Below are positions 16,161 through 23,753 of a stretch of 64,000 nt of DNA, in pieces. Location of the stretch: assembly GCF_900111005.1 (NCBI RefSeq), contig NZ_FOFV01000026.1, positions 1-64,000 of the forward strand, written 5' to 3'. Source of the DNA: Lentzea albida. GTDB lineage: Bacteria > Actinomycetota > Actinomycetes > Mycobacteriales > Pseudonocardiaceae. The notes beneath the pieces were generated by a model. It saw only the letters and a list, made by a program, of their open reading frames with translations, had not been told where the DNA came from and ran no database searches. The translations under genes were made by a program, and so were the position numbers. Numbering within the stretch: position 1 is the stretch's first letter; every line of letters begins with the position of its first letter.

Positions 16161-17335
16161 CACAAGAGGTGGAGGGCCTGCTGCGCACCCTCGCGCCGCA
16201 GGTCCTCGGCGTGCTCGTCCGCCGCCACGGCCAGTTCGACGTCTGCGAGGACGCCGTGCAGGAAGCGCTGCTCGCCGCCACCCAGCAGTGGCCCGCTCAG
16301 GGCGTCCCGGACAATCCCAAGGGCTGGCTCATCACCGCCGCCTCACGCCGCTGGATCGAGCAGTACCGCGCCGACACCGCACGCCGCCAGCGCGAGGACA
16401 AGGTCGTCACCCTCACACCCCCGCCACCCGACCCCGTACCCGCCCAGGACGACACGCTCACCCTCCTCGCCCTGTGCTGCCACGAGACCCTCACCACGGC
16501 CTCCCAGATCGCCCTCACGCTCCGCGCCGTCGGCGGCCTCACCACCGCCGAGATCGCCCGCGCGTTCCTCGTCCCCGAAGCCACCGTCGCGCAACGCATC
16601 AGCCGCGCCAAGCAGAAGATCAAGCAGTCCGGCGCGAGGTTCCGGCCACCCCGCGACCTCACCGCCGTCCTGCACGTGCTCTACCTGATCTTCACCGAAG
16701 GCTCCACCGCCAGCTCCGGCGACGACCTGCTCCGCGTCGACCTCACCGCCGAAGCCCTCCGCCTCACCCGCCAGCTGCACCACCGCAGACCCCACGACGG
16801 CGAACTCACCGGCCTGCTCGCGCTCATGCTGCTCACCGACGCACGCCGCCCCGCCCGCACCGACCCCCACGGCGCCCTCATCCCACTCGCCGACCAGGAC
16901 CGCACCCGGTGGGACCCGCACGCCATCGACGAAGGCACACAACTCATCAGGACCGCGCTGCAGACCGCCCAGATCGGCCCCTACCAGCTCCAAGCCGCCA
17001 TCGCCGCCGTCCACTCCGAGGCCAAGACCGCCGAGGACACCGACTGGACCGAGATCCTCGGCCTCTACGACCTGCTCACCGTCACCGCACCCGGCCCGAT
17101 GGTCTCACTCAACCGCATCGTCGCCGTCGCCATGGTCCACGGCCCCCAGCAGGCACTCGACGCACTGTCCACACTGGAACTCGACCACCACCGCGTCCAC
17201 GCCGTGAAAGCACACCTGCTCGACCTGCGAGGCGACCACGACCAAGCACGCCACGAGTACGAGAAAGCCGCCAGGCTCACCCTCAGCGTCCCCGAACAGC
17301 GCTACCTCAGGTCCCGGTCGCGCCGCCCACGGTAG
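16157..17335 (+). CDS. ECF42-group RNA polymerase sigma factor with DUF6596 C-terminal extension
   Basis: The product has 392 residues, much longer than a classical ECF factor. Sigma region 2 is at about 10-75 (DVCEDAVQEALLAATQQW), region 4 at about 105-160 (LTLRAVGGLTTAEIARAFLVPEATVAQRISRAKQKI), and a long helical C-terminal extension with the DUF6596 signature (LYLIFTEGSTASSGDDLLRVDLTAEALRLTR) and TPR-like helices follows. Group ECF42 lacks a dedicated anti-sigma; its C-terminal domain is needed for activity. The GTG start overlaps the DGPF stop. The last 29 bases overlap the convergent phosphatase gene. Confidence 0.92.
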   Translation: MTQEVEGLLRTLAPQVLGVLVRRHGQFDVCEDAVQEALLAATQQWPAQGVPDNPKGWLITAASRRWIEQYRADTARRQREDKVVTLTPPPPDPVPAQDDTLTLLALCCHETLTTASQIALTLRAVGGLTTAEIARAFLVPEATVAQRISRAKQKIKQSGARFRPPRDLTAVLHVLYLIFTEGSTASSGDDLLRVDLTAEALRLTRQLHHRRPHDGELTGLLALMLLTDARRPARTDPHGALIPLADQDRTRWDPHAIDEGTQLIRTALQTAQIGPYQLQAAIAAVHSEAKTAEDTDWTEILGLYDLLTVTAPGPMVSLNRIVAVAMVHGPQQALDALSTLELDHHRVHAVKAHLLDLRGDHDQARHEYEKAARLTLSVPEQRYLRSRSRRPR

Positions 17336-17999
17336 CGTCCGACGACGGCGCCTCCTGCGGCGGCGCCACCGGCACCACACCCGACAGGTCCCCGCCGTTG
17401 TCGTTGGTCCGCAACACAAAAGGCCGCGTCTGCGTGTACTGCACCACCGAGATCGAACACGGATCCACCACGATCCGCTGGAACCCGTCCAGATGCACAC
17501 CCAACGCGTCCGCCAGCACCGCCTTGATCACATCACCGTGCGAGCACAACACCCACACAGCACCAGGACCGTGCTCCTCCGAAATCCGCGCGTCATGCGC
17601 CCGCACCGCCGCCACCGCACGAGCCTGAACGTGCGCCAAACCCTCACCCTCGGGGAACACCGCGGCGGACGGATGCTGCTGCACGACCTTCCACAAAGGC
17701 TCGTCGTACAGGTCCTTCAACGCCTTACCGGTCCACGCCCCGTAATCCACTTCGGACAGATCCGGCTCCGCCACGGCCTCCAACGACCGATCGGCCAGCA
17801 ACGGCGCCAACGTCTCCTCACACCGCTGCAAAGGAGACGACACCACCGCGCTGACCGGAACGTCCTTCAACCTGCCCACGAGAGCCGCCGCCTGCGCCCG
17901 CCCCCGCTCGTCCAACCCCACACCCAACGATCTCCCGGCGAGCACACCGGAACCGTTGGCAGTCGAACGAGCATGTCGGAGCAGGATCACCGTGGCCAC
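17307..17999 (-). CDS. Histidine phosphatase family protein (MSMEG_4193-like phosphoglycerate-mutase homologue)
   Basis: The 230-residue protein has the catalytic RHG-equivalent motif LLRHARSTAN at the N-terminus, the second basic region SSPLQRCEETL, and CSHGDVIKAVLADALG with the second catalytic His. This is the actinobacterial MSMEG_4193-type branch of the phosphomutase-like superfamily; substrate is unknown. GTG at 17999 is preferred over GTG at 18008 because AAGGTGG lies at good spacing. It is the third gene of an operon with LLM oxidoreductase and uppP, a neighbourhood similar to the mycobacterial Rv2136c-Rv2135c pair. The C-terminal 30 residues are Gly/Ala/Pro-rich and variable-looking. 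Confidence 0.87.
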   Translation of the reverse strand: MATVILLRHARSTANGSGVLAGRSLGVGLDERGRAQAAALVGRLKDVPVSAVVSSPLQRCEETLAPLLADRSLEAVAEPDLSEVDYGAWTGKALKDLYDEPLWKVVQQHPSAAVFPEGEGLAHVQARAVAAVRAHDARISEEHGPGAVWVLCSHGDVIKAVLADALGVHLDGFQRIVVDPCSISVVQYTQTRPFVLRTNDNGGDLSGVVPVAPPQEAPSSDATVGGATGT

Positions 18000-18009
18000 G
18001 GCACCCACC

Positions 18010-18837
18010 TTAGATCGGCTGCAACAACCCCATCGACAGCAGCCCCATCAGCACCAGGCCCAGCATCAACCGATACCAGACGAACACCGAGTACGAATGC
18101 TTCGACACGTACTTCAACAACCACGCGATCGTCGCGTAACCCACCACGAACGAGATGATCGTCGCCACGATCATCTGCGGAATCGACGCCTCCCCAGCCC
18201 CACCGGTCCGCTCCAGCACGTCCGGAATCGAGAACAACCCCGCCCCGAACACCGCCGGAATCGCCAGCAGGAACGAATACCGCGCCGCCGCCTCACGCGT
18301 CAGACCCAGGAACAACCCGGCCGTCAACGTGCCACCCGAACGCGACACACCCGGGATCAACGCCAGCGCCTGCGCCAACCCCATCCCGATCGCGTCCTTC
18401 ATCCGCAGCTCATCACGCTGCTGCTTCGCCAGATGATCCGCCAGACCCAGCAGCAGACCGAACACCACCAGCATCGTCGCCGTGATCCACAGGTTCCGCG
18501 CCGACGTCCGGATCTCGTCCTTGAACAAGTACCCGAGCACCGAGATCGGCACGGAACCGATGATCACGTACCAGGCGAGCTTGTAGTCCTTCTCCTTGCG
18601 CGCTTCCGCGCTGAAGAGGCCGCGGAACCAGGCGCTGATGAAGCGCCCGATGTCCTTGGCGAAGTAGATCAGCACCGCCACCTCGGTACCCAACTGGATC
18701 ACCGCGGTGAACGAAGCGCCCGCGTCGTTGCCGAAGAACAGCGTCGACGTGATGCGCAGGTGCGCACTGCTGGAAATCGGCAGGAATTCCGTCAGTCCTT
18801 GGACGAGTCCGAGGACAAGAGCCTGCAACCAGCTCAA
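18010..18837 (-). CDS. uppP: Undecaprenyl-diphosphatase UppP (BacA)
   Basis: The 275-residue polytopic membrane protein carries both signature motifs of the BacA/UppP family: GLTEFLPISSSAHL (residues 14-27, with Glu17) and IPGVSRSGGTLTAG. It removes a phosphate from undecaprenyl diphosphate to recycle the lipid carrier for peptidoglycan synthesis and can confer bacitracin resistance. The start is TTG at 18837, overlapping the TGA of the LLM gene (TTGA), with AGGAG 9-13 nt upstream; translation is coupled. Confidence 0.95.
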   Translation of the reverse strand: MSWLQALVLGLVQGLTEFLPISSSAHLRITSTLFFGNDAGASFTAVIQLGTEVAVLIYFAKDIGRFISAWFRGLFSAEARKEKDYKLAWYVIIGSVPISVLGYLFKDEIRTSARNLWITATMLVVFGLLLGLADHLAKQQRDELRMKDAIGMGLAQALALIPGVSRSGGTLTAGLFLGLTREAAARYSFLLAIPAVFGAGLFSIPDVLERTGGAGEASIPQMIVATIISFVVGYATIAWLLKYVSKHSYSVFVWYRLMLGLVLMGLLSMGLLQPI

Positions 18838-19883
18838 CTACCCACTCCTGCCAGATCCAGAGCCTCGGCCGCGGTGCGAAGGCCCGCGATCCCCTGCTCC
18901 AGATCTTGCAGCATCGGCGAAACGGACAGCGTGGTGACCCCCGCCGCGGCGAGCGCCTTCATCCTGTCTGCTATGCGCTCCTTCGACCCCAGCAACGCCG
19001 TCGCGTCCAGGAACTCCAGCGGGATCGCCGCCATCGCACCCGCGTAGTCCCGCGACAGGTACTTCTCCTGGATCTCCTCGGCCTGCGCCGGAAAACCCAT
19101 CCGCACCATCAGGTTGTTGTAGAAGTTCTGCTTCCGGCTGCCCATCCCGCCCACGTACAGAGCCGTGTACGCGCGAACCGGATCAGCACACGCCTTCCAG
19201 TCCTCACCAACCACCAGCGGCACCGTCGGAACGACGTCGAAGCCCTCCATCGTCTTGCCGGCCTTCTCCCGGCCCGCCCTCACCGACGCCAGCGACTCCC
19301 CCGAGAACTCCGGGGAGAAGAAGATCGCCAGCCACCCGTCCGCGATCTCCCCCGTCAGCTCCAGGTTCTTCGGCCCCACCGCCGCCAGGTAGATCGGGAT
19401 CTGCTCCCGCACCGGGTGCACCGTCAGCTGCAACGCCTTACCGGGACCATCCGGCAACGGCAGGGTGTAGTGCTCACCCTCGAACCGCAGCTTCTCCCGC
19501 GTCAGCGCCTTCTTCACGATCTCCACGTACTCACGCGTCCGCGCCAGCGGCTTGTCGAACCGCACACCGTGCCAGCCCTCCGACACCTGCGGCCCCGACA
19601 CACCCAGCCCCATCCGGAACCGGCCACCCGACAACGTGTCCAAAGTGGCCGCCGTCATCGCCGCCATCGCGGGCGTCCGCGCCGGGATCTGGAAGATCGC
19701 GCTACCGACGTCGATGCGTTCGGTCTGCGCGGCCACCCACGCGAGCACCGTCGGCGCGTCGGAGCCGTAGGCCTCCGCGGCCCACACCACCGAAAAGCCG
19801 AGCCGGTCGGCCTCTTTGGCCAGCTCAAGGTTCGCGGCGTCGTTGCCGGCGCCCCAGTATCCGAGGTTCAGTCCGAGCTTCAC
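18834..19883 (-). CDS. LLM-class F420-dependent oxidoreductase
   Basis: The 349-residue luciferase-like monooxygenase-fold protein includes MKLGLNLGYWGAGND, DRLGFSVVWAAEAYGSDA, LDTLSGGRFRMGLGVSGPQVSEGWHG and PIYLAAVGPKNLELTGEIADGW, all typical of the F420-dependent mycobacterial/actinobacterial branch. It should use reduced deazaflavin F420 to reduce or oxidise an unknown substrate. It is the first gene of a three-gene unit with uppP and the phosphatase, and is divergent from an aldo/keto reductase 72 bases away. Confidence 0.92.
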   Translation of the reverse strand: MKLGLNLGYWGAGNDAANLELAKEADRLGFSVVWAAEAYGSDAPTVLAWVAAQTERIDVGSAIFQIPARTPAMAAMTAATLDTLSGGRFRMGLGVSGPQVSEGWHGVRFDKPLARTREYVEIVKKALTREKLRFEGEHYTLPLPDGPGKALQLTVHPVREQIPIYLAAVGPKNLELTGEIADGWLAIFFSPEFSGESLASVRAGREKAGKTMEGFDVVPTVPLVVGEDWKACADPVRAYTALYVGGMGSRKQNFYNNLMVRMGFPAQAEEIQEKYLSRDYAGAMAAIPLEFLDATALLGSKERIADRMKALAAAGVTTLSVSPMLQDLEQGIAGLRTAAEALDLAGVGS

Positions 19884-19955
19884 GCAGCGAGACCCTACCG
19901 GTCAGTAACACCGATTGCCAGGCTGACACGATGATCACCCCTTAGCATCGCGCAC

Positions 19956-20921
19956 GTGGAACAGCGATACCTCGGCCGCAGCGGCCTCCGCGTCTCCAGG
20001 ACCGCGCTGGGCACGATGACGTGGGGCCGCGACACCGACCCGGACGAGGCCGCCACCCAGCTCATGGCGTTCGCCGACGCCGGCGGCACCCTCGTCGACA
20101 CCGCCGACGTCTACACCGACGGCGAAGCCGAACGCATCCTCGGCGGCCTCCTCGGCGAGATCGTCCCCCGCGACGAACTCGTCCTCGCCACCAAAGCCGT
20201 CGCCCGCCGCACCGAAGGCCCCTTCGGCGGAGGCGCCTCCCGCGGCGCCCTCCTGCACGCCCTCGACGGCTCCCTGCGCCGCCTCGCCGTCGACCACATC
20301 GACCTCTGGCAACTCCACGCCTGGGACGCGGGCGTCCCCGTCGAGGAATCACTCTCCGCCCTCGACCACGCCATCACCTCCGGCAAGGTCCGCTACGCCG
20401 GCATCTCCAACTACAGCGGCTGGCAACTCGCCACCGCCGCCATGACCCCCACGACCTACCCGCTCATCTCCACCCAGGTCGAGTACTCACTGCTCGAACG
20501 CGGCATCGAACGCGAAGTCGCCCCCGCCGCCCTGCACCACGGCCTCGGACTCCTCCCGTGGGCCCCTCTCGGCCGCGGCGTTCTCACCGGCAAGTACCGG
20601 AACGGCACCCCACCCGACTCCCGCGGCGCCTCCACCCACTTCGCCGGCTACGTCGAACAACACCGCAACGACCGCGCCGCCCGCATCGTCCAGGCCGTCG
20701 CCACCGCCGCCGAAGGCCTCGGCACCTCCGCCCTGTGCGTCGCCCTCGCCTGGGTCCGCGACCGCCCCGGCGTCGTCGCGCCCGTCGTCGGCGCCCGCGA
20801 CACCAACCAGCTCATCGCGTCCCTCGAAGCCGAGCAGCTCACCCTGCCCCCGGCCATCCGCGCCGCGCTGGACGACGTCAGCGCCATCGAGCTCGGCTAC
20901 CCCGAACGTCCGATGCCCTGA
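19956..20921 (+). CDS. Aldo/keto reductase
   Basis: This 321-residue (beta/alpha)8 NADPH-dependent reductase has the catalytic tetrad in family context: Asp and Tyr in DTADVYTDGEAE, Lys in VLATKAV and His in QLHAWD. The cofactor region PVVGARDTNQL is near the C-terminus. It belongs to the potassium-channel-beta/YajO-like branch. GTG start at 19956; no Shine-Dalgarno is seen, so leaderless translation is possible. Unlike the aldo/keto reductase at 22109-22915, its C-terminal tail is complete (ending near ELGYPERPMP). Confidence 0.93.
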   Translation: MEQRYLGRSGLRVSRTALGTMTWGRDTDPDEAATQLMAFADAGGTLVDTADVYTDGEAERILGGLLGEIVPRDELVLATKAVARRTEGPFGGGASRGALLHALDGSLRRLAVDHIDLWQLHAWDAGVPVEESLSALDHAITSGKVRYAGISNYSGWQLATAAMTPTTYPLISTQVEYSLLERGIEREVAPAALHHGLGLLPWAPLGRGVLTGKYRNGTPPDSRGASTHFAGYVEQHRNDRAARIVQAVATAAEGLGTSALCVALAWVRDRPGVVAPVVGARDTNQLIASLEAEQLTLPPAIRAALDDVSAIELGYPERPMP

Positions 20922-20997
20922 ACGAGCTCCTCCCGTCTGTGCGGTCGTTGGTCTTTGTGTCGGCTGGTTCGTTACGACCAGATGGATATTAATTTTG

Positions 20998-21018
20998 GTC
21001 TACACTGAAACTATAGAG
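20998..21018 (+). promoter_or_regulatory. Shared 21-nt upstream element, copy A
   Basis: GTCTACACTGAAA followed by CTATAGAG. It matches copy B (23697-23717) at 19 of 21 positions and copy C (27517-27537) at fewer. TATAGA (21012-21017) can serve as a -10. It lies 107 bases upstream of the lipoprotein start in an AT-rich stretch. Confidence 0.65.
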
Positions 21019-21124
21019 ATAAATGCGCAGGCGTCCGGATGAGTTTCACCCCACCCCTTGCGTGACCTCCGGCCGAACGTCGTGGATCCTGGAAGACCAC
21101 GACGTATGCCAGGAGGAACCGATC

Positions 21125-21781
21125 TTGCGCCGGCTCGCTGCTCTGATCCTGACCACCGCCACGCTCGCAGCGTGCGGCCAGAGCGAGGGGTCACAGGATC
21201 CGCTGCAGGTCGCGGAAGTCCTCGAAGCGGCCAAACCCGCCCGCTCCCCCGCCCAGAACGCCACCCCGCCCGGTGACATCACCCCCGGCGGCACGTTCAC
21301 CGAGGGCGACTCCACGCAGAAGTTCCAGGTCAACGGCCGCAACGTCGAGCTCGACCGGCTGCGCAGCGCCGTCTTCGAGATGACCACCGACGACAAGGGC
21401 GCCGAAACCAGGGGCACCGGCCTGCGCGCCGGCGACGGCGCCACCAACGGCGTCCCCGACCGCTTCGGGCGCCTGCTCGTCGTCGACACCCGCGGCGGTG
21501 AGTTCATCGCGTTCTCGATCAACCCGCTGATCATGCGCCAGCGCTACCCCGTGCCCGGTACGCCCTACGGCATCGCCTACGACGGCAAGCGCGACATCGC
21601 GTGGATCACGCTCACCGACCGCAACGAGGTCGTCGGCCTCGACGTCGCCGCGGGAGAACCGGCCGAGAAGTACCGGTTCCCCACCGTGCGCCAACCGAAC
21701 ACCGTCAGCGTCGACCAGGAGTCCGGACGCGTCACCGTCACGTCCGGCGACAACGGAGGGGTACAGGTGATCTCGCCATGA
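21125..21781 (+). CDS. Secreted lipoprotein with propeller-like repeats
   Basis: The 218-residue protein starts at TTG 21125, chosen because AGGAGG lies 9 nt upstream and the resulting N-terminus is a proper signal peptide (RRLAALILTTATLAAC) with lipidated Cys17. The mature domain has strand repeats such as GRLLVVDTRGGEFIAFSI, YGIAYDGKRDIAWITLTDRNEVVGLDVAAG and PNTVSVDQESGRVTVTSGDNGGVQVIS, like YVTN-type beta-propeller blades. It should sit on the outer face of the membrane. The next gene overlaps by 4 bases (ATGA). It is controlled by element copy A, if that element is a promoter. Confidence 0.82.
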   Translation: MRRLAALILTTATLAACGQSEGSQDPLQVAEVLEAAKPARSPAQNATPPGDITPGGTFTEGDSTQKFQVNGRNVELDRLRSAVFEMTTDDKGAETRGTGLRAGDGATNGVPDRFGRLLVVDTRGGEFIAFSINPLIMRQRYPVPGTPYGIAYDGKRDIAWITLTDRNEVVGLDVAAGEPAEKYRFPTVRQPNTVSVDQESGRVTVTSGDNGGVQVISP

Positions 21782-21990
21782 CCGAAGGGGTGATCGACGG
21801 AGACTGGGAGTACCGGCCGCTGCGTCTGCCGCCCGGCATCTCCCGCCGCACCGCGACCACGCAGCTGGCCATCCAGGCCGAGTTCGCGGGCTGGGAACTG
21901 TCCCGCACGCTGCTCTACAGCGACGGCTCCCGCAAGATGTGGCTCCGCCGCAAGGTCCAGCCCTCGTTGCTGCCGGGTCTCATCACCTGA
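21778..21990 (+). CDS. DUF5703 family small protein
   Basis: The 70-residue protein has WEYRPLRLPPGISRRTATTQLAIQAEFAGWELSRTLLYSDGSRKMWLRRK, the whole-length signature of DUF5703 (role unknown, common in actinobacteria). Its ATG overlaps the lipoprotein stop. The last 8 bases overlap the remnant tail of the convergent aldo/keto reductase. Confidence 0.85.
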   Translation: MTEGVIDGDWEYRPLRLPPGISRRTATTQLAIQAEFAGWELSRTLLYSDGSRKMWLRRKVQPSLLPGLIT

Positions 21991-22108
21991 CGACGACGGC
22001 AGGTCCGAACGCGCCGGGATCACACTCGGCGATGAAGTCCGTCGGAAAGCCCCGCTCGAACGGGGCCGCCGCCTCCAGGCGCGCGACCGCTTCCGGCGGC
22101 AGCACCAC
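21983..22108 (-). pseudogene. Untranslated C-terminal remnant of the aldo/keto reductase (after in-frame TAG)
   Basis: Directly after the TAG at 22111-22109 the same frame stays open to a TGA at 21985-21983 and encodes VVLPPEAVARLEAAAPFERG followed by FPTDFIAECDPGAFGPAVVVR. This is the expected C-terminal tail of the aldo/keto reductase subfamily (usually '...LPxEAVARLEAAAPFxxGFPxDFI'). The stop therefore truncates the protein by about 42 residues unless it is read through. Confidence 0.8.
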
Positions 22109-22915
22109 CTAGCCCAGGCAGTCCAGCACCTGCTCCGGCGTCCGCGCGCCCACCAGCGGCAGCGCACCGGACGAACGCACCCACGCCAACGCCACCCGAG
22201 CCGGCGTCGCCCCCACCGAGTCCGCGACCTCCCGCACGGCCCGCGCCGCCCGTTCCTCCCGTTCGGACAGCCGCCCGGAACGTCGCGTGCCACCCGAGAG
22301 CTTCCCCGCCGCCAACGGCGCCCACGCCGCCACGGTCAGCCCCAGCACATCCGCCATCGGCAGCAACTCCCGCTCCACGTCGCGCTGGAGCAGGTTGTAC
22401 GGCACCTGCAACCCCGCGAACGGCGTCCAGTCACGCCACTCCGCCAGCGTGTTCGCCCGTGCCACGAACCACGCCGGCGCGTCGGACACCCCGACGTAGA
22501 GCACCTTCCCCGCCCGCACCACGTCGTCCAGCGCCCGCATCGTCTCCTCGACCGGCGTGTGCCGGTCCCACAGGTGCACCCACAGCACGTCCAGGTAGTC
22601 CGTGCGCAACCGCCGCAACGACCGCTCCAGCGACGACACCAGGTTCTTGCGGTGGTTCCCACCCGCGTTCGGATCCGCCGGATCCCGCGTCAACGCGTAC
22701 TTCGTCGCCAGCACGAACCGGTCCCGCCGGCTCAGCACCGCGCCGAGCACCTCCTCGCTCTCGCCGTAGGCCGAGGCGGTGTCGAGGAAGTTCCCACCGG
22801 CGTCCGCGTACGCCTCGACGACGGGCCGCGCCACGTCCTTCGAACGCAGGGTCATGGTGCCCAGCAACAACTCCGAGACCCGCAGGCCGGTCCGTCCGAA
22901 CAGTCGGTATCGCAT
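22109..22915 (-). CDS. Aldo/keto reductase, truncated by an amber codon
   Basis: The truncated product has 268 residues from ATG 22915. The NADPH-dependent reductase fold and tetrad are present: DTASAYGESEE (Asp, Tyr), VLATKYAL (Lys), WVHLWD (His). The cofactor-binding region LPLVGARTPEQVLDCLG is the last part translated. The C-terminal loop that normally closes over the active site lies beyond the TAG. The enzyme could be impaired, or UAG could be a sequencing error or be read through. It is divergent from the MmyB-like regulator by 69 bases, a common regulator-target pairing. Confidence 0.8.
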   Translation of the reverse strand: MRYRLFGRTGLRVSELLLGTMTLRSKDVARPVVEAYADAGGNFLDTASAYGESEEVLGAVLSRRDRFVLATKYALTRDPADPNAGGNHRKNLVSSLERSLRRLRTDYLDVLWVHLWDRHTPVEETMRALDDVVRAGKVLYVGVSDAPAWFVARANTLAEWRDWTPFAGLQVPYNLLQRDVERELLPMADVLGLTVAAWAPLAAGKLSGGTRRSGRLSEREERAARAVREVADSVGATPARVALAWVRSSGALPLVGARTPEQVLDCLG

Positions 22916-22984
22916 GATCCACAGCATCGCCGCGTCCGCCGGACCGAGGGAGTCCCGCCCAGGGCCCCTCTAAGCTCGCCGCTC

Positions 22985-23707
22985 ATGGCCGACAACGCCC
23001 TGGGCCGGTTCCTGCGCGCCCGCCGCGAAGCCACCACTCCCCCGACGACCGGACGACGCCGCACCCCGGGCCTGCGCCGCGGCGAACTGGCCGACCGCGC
23101 CGGCATCAGCGTCGAGTACCTCACCCGCCTCGAACGCGGCACCGACCGCTCCCCCTCCGGCCAGGTCCTGTCCGCCCTCGCCGACGCGCTGGCGATGACC
23201 GCCGACGAACGCGTCCACCTCTACCGGTTGATCAAGGCCGGCACGACCTGCGCCCCTCCCCCGCCACCGGCGCTGCGGCCAACTGTGCGTGCGACCTTGG
23301 CCGCACTCGAACCCACCGCGGCCGCCGTCCTGTCCCCCGCGGGCGACGTGCTCGCGTGCACCCCGAGGTTCCGCGAGATCTCCGGCCTGGACGACGAGCC
23401 GAACCTCGTCCGGTTCGCGTTCGGTCCGCGAGCCCAGGCCCACCACCCAGACTGGGACCAGGTCGCCCGTGACCGCGCCGCCGCGCTGCGTGCAGCCGCT
23501 GACCTGGGCGATCCCACCGCCGCCGCGCTCGCGTTCGAACTCTCGATCACCGCCGGCGCCGCCTTCACCGACCGCTACGACGCCGCGGCCTCACTTCCGC
23601 CCACCACCGGCACCGAACACTGGGGCTCCCACCTCGTGGCGTTCGAGACGCTCTACTTGTCGGGTGAGGGCGAGCTCCGACTGATGGTTGTTTTTAGTCA
23701 ACACTGA
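22985..23707 (+). CDS. XRE-family regulator with MmyB-like ligand-binding domain
   Basis: The 240-residue protein has an N-terminal XRE helix-turn-helix at about residues 25-60 (RRGELADRAGISVEYLTRLERG) and a PAS-like MmyB domain (GDVLACTPRFREISGL, NLVRFAFGPRAQAHHPDWDQVA). It probably controls the divergent aldo/keto reductase. The C-terminus ends LRLMVVFSQH inside the promoter-like element B; homologues as I know them run about 15 residues longer (…LVVYxAEPGSPS…), so the 3' end may have been replaced when the downstream unit arrived. Confidence 0.85.
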   Translation: MADNALGRFLRARREATTPPTTGRRRTPGLRRGELADRAGISVEYLTRLERGTDRSPSGQVLSALADALAMTADERVHLYRLIKAGTTCAPPPPPALRPTVRATLAALEPTAAAVLSPAGDVLACTPRFREISGLDDEPNLVRFAFGPRAQAHHPDWDQVARDRAAALRAAADLGDPTAAALAFELSITAGAAFTDRYDAAASLPPTTGTEHWGSHLVAFETLYLSGEGELRLMVVFSQH

Positions 23708-23717
23708 AGCTATAGAG
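23697..23717 (+). promoter_or_regulatory. Shared 21-nt upstream element, copy B
   Basis: GTCAACACTGAAG followed by CTATAGAG, overlapping the last codons and stop of the MmyB-like gene. TATAGA (23711-23716) ends 37 bases before the nSTAND start codon, a sensible -10 position. See copies A and C. Confidence 0.65.
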
Positions 23718-23753
23718 TTTGACGATACACGAACGGATGACAGACTCTGCGAT

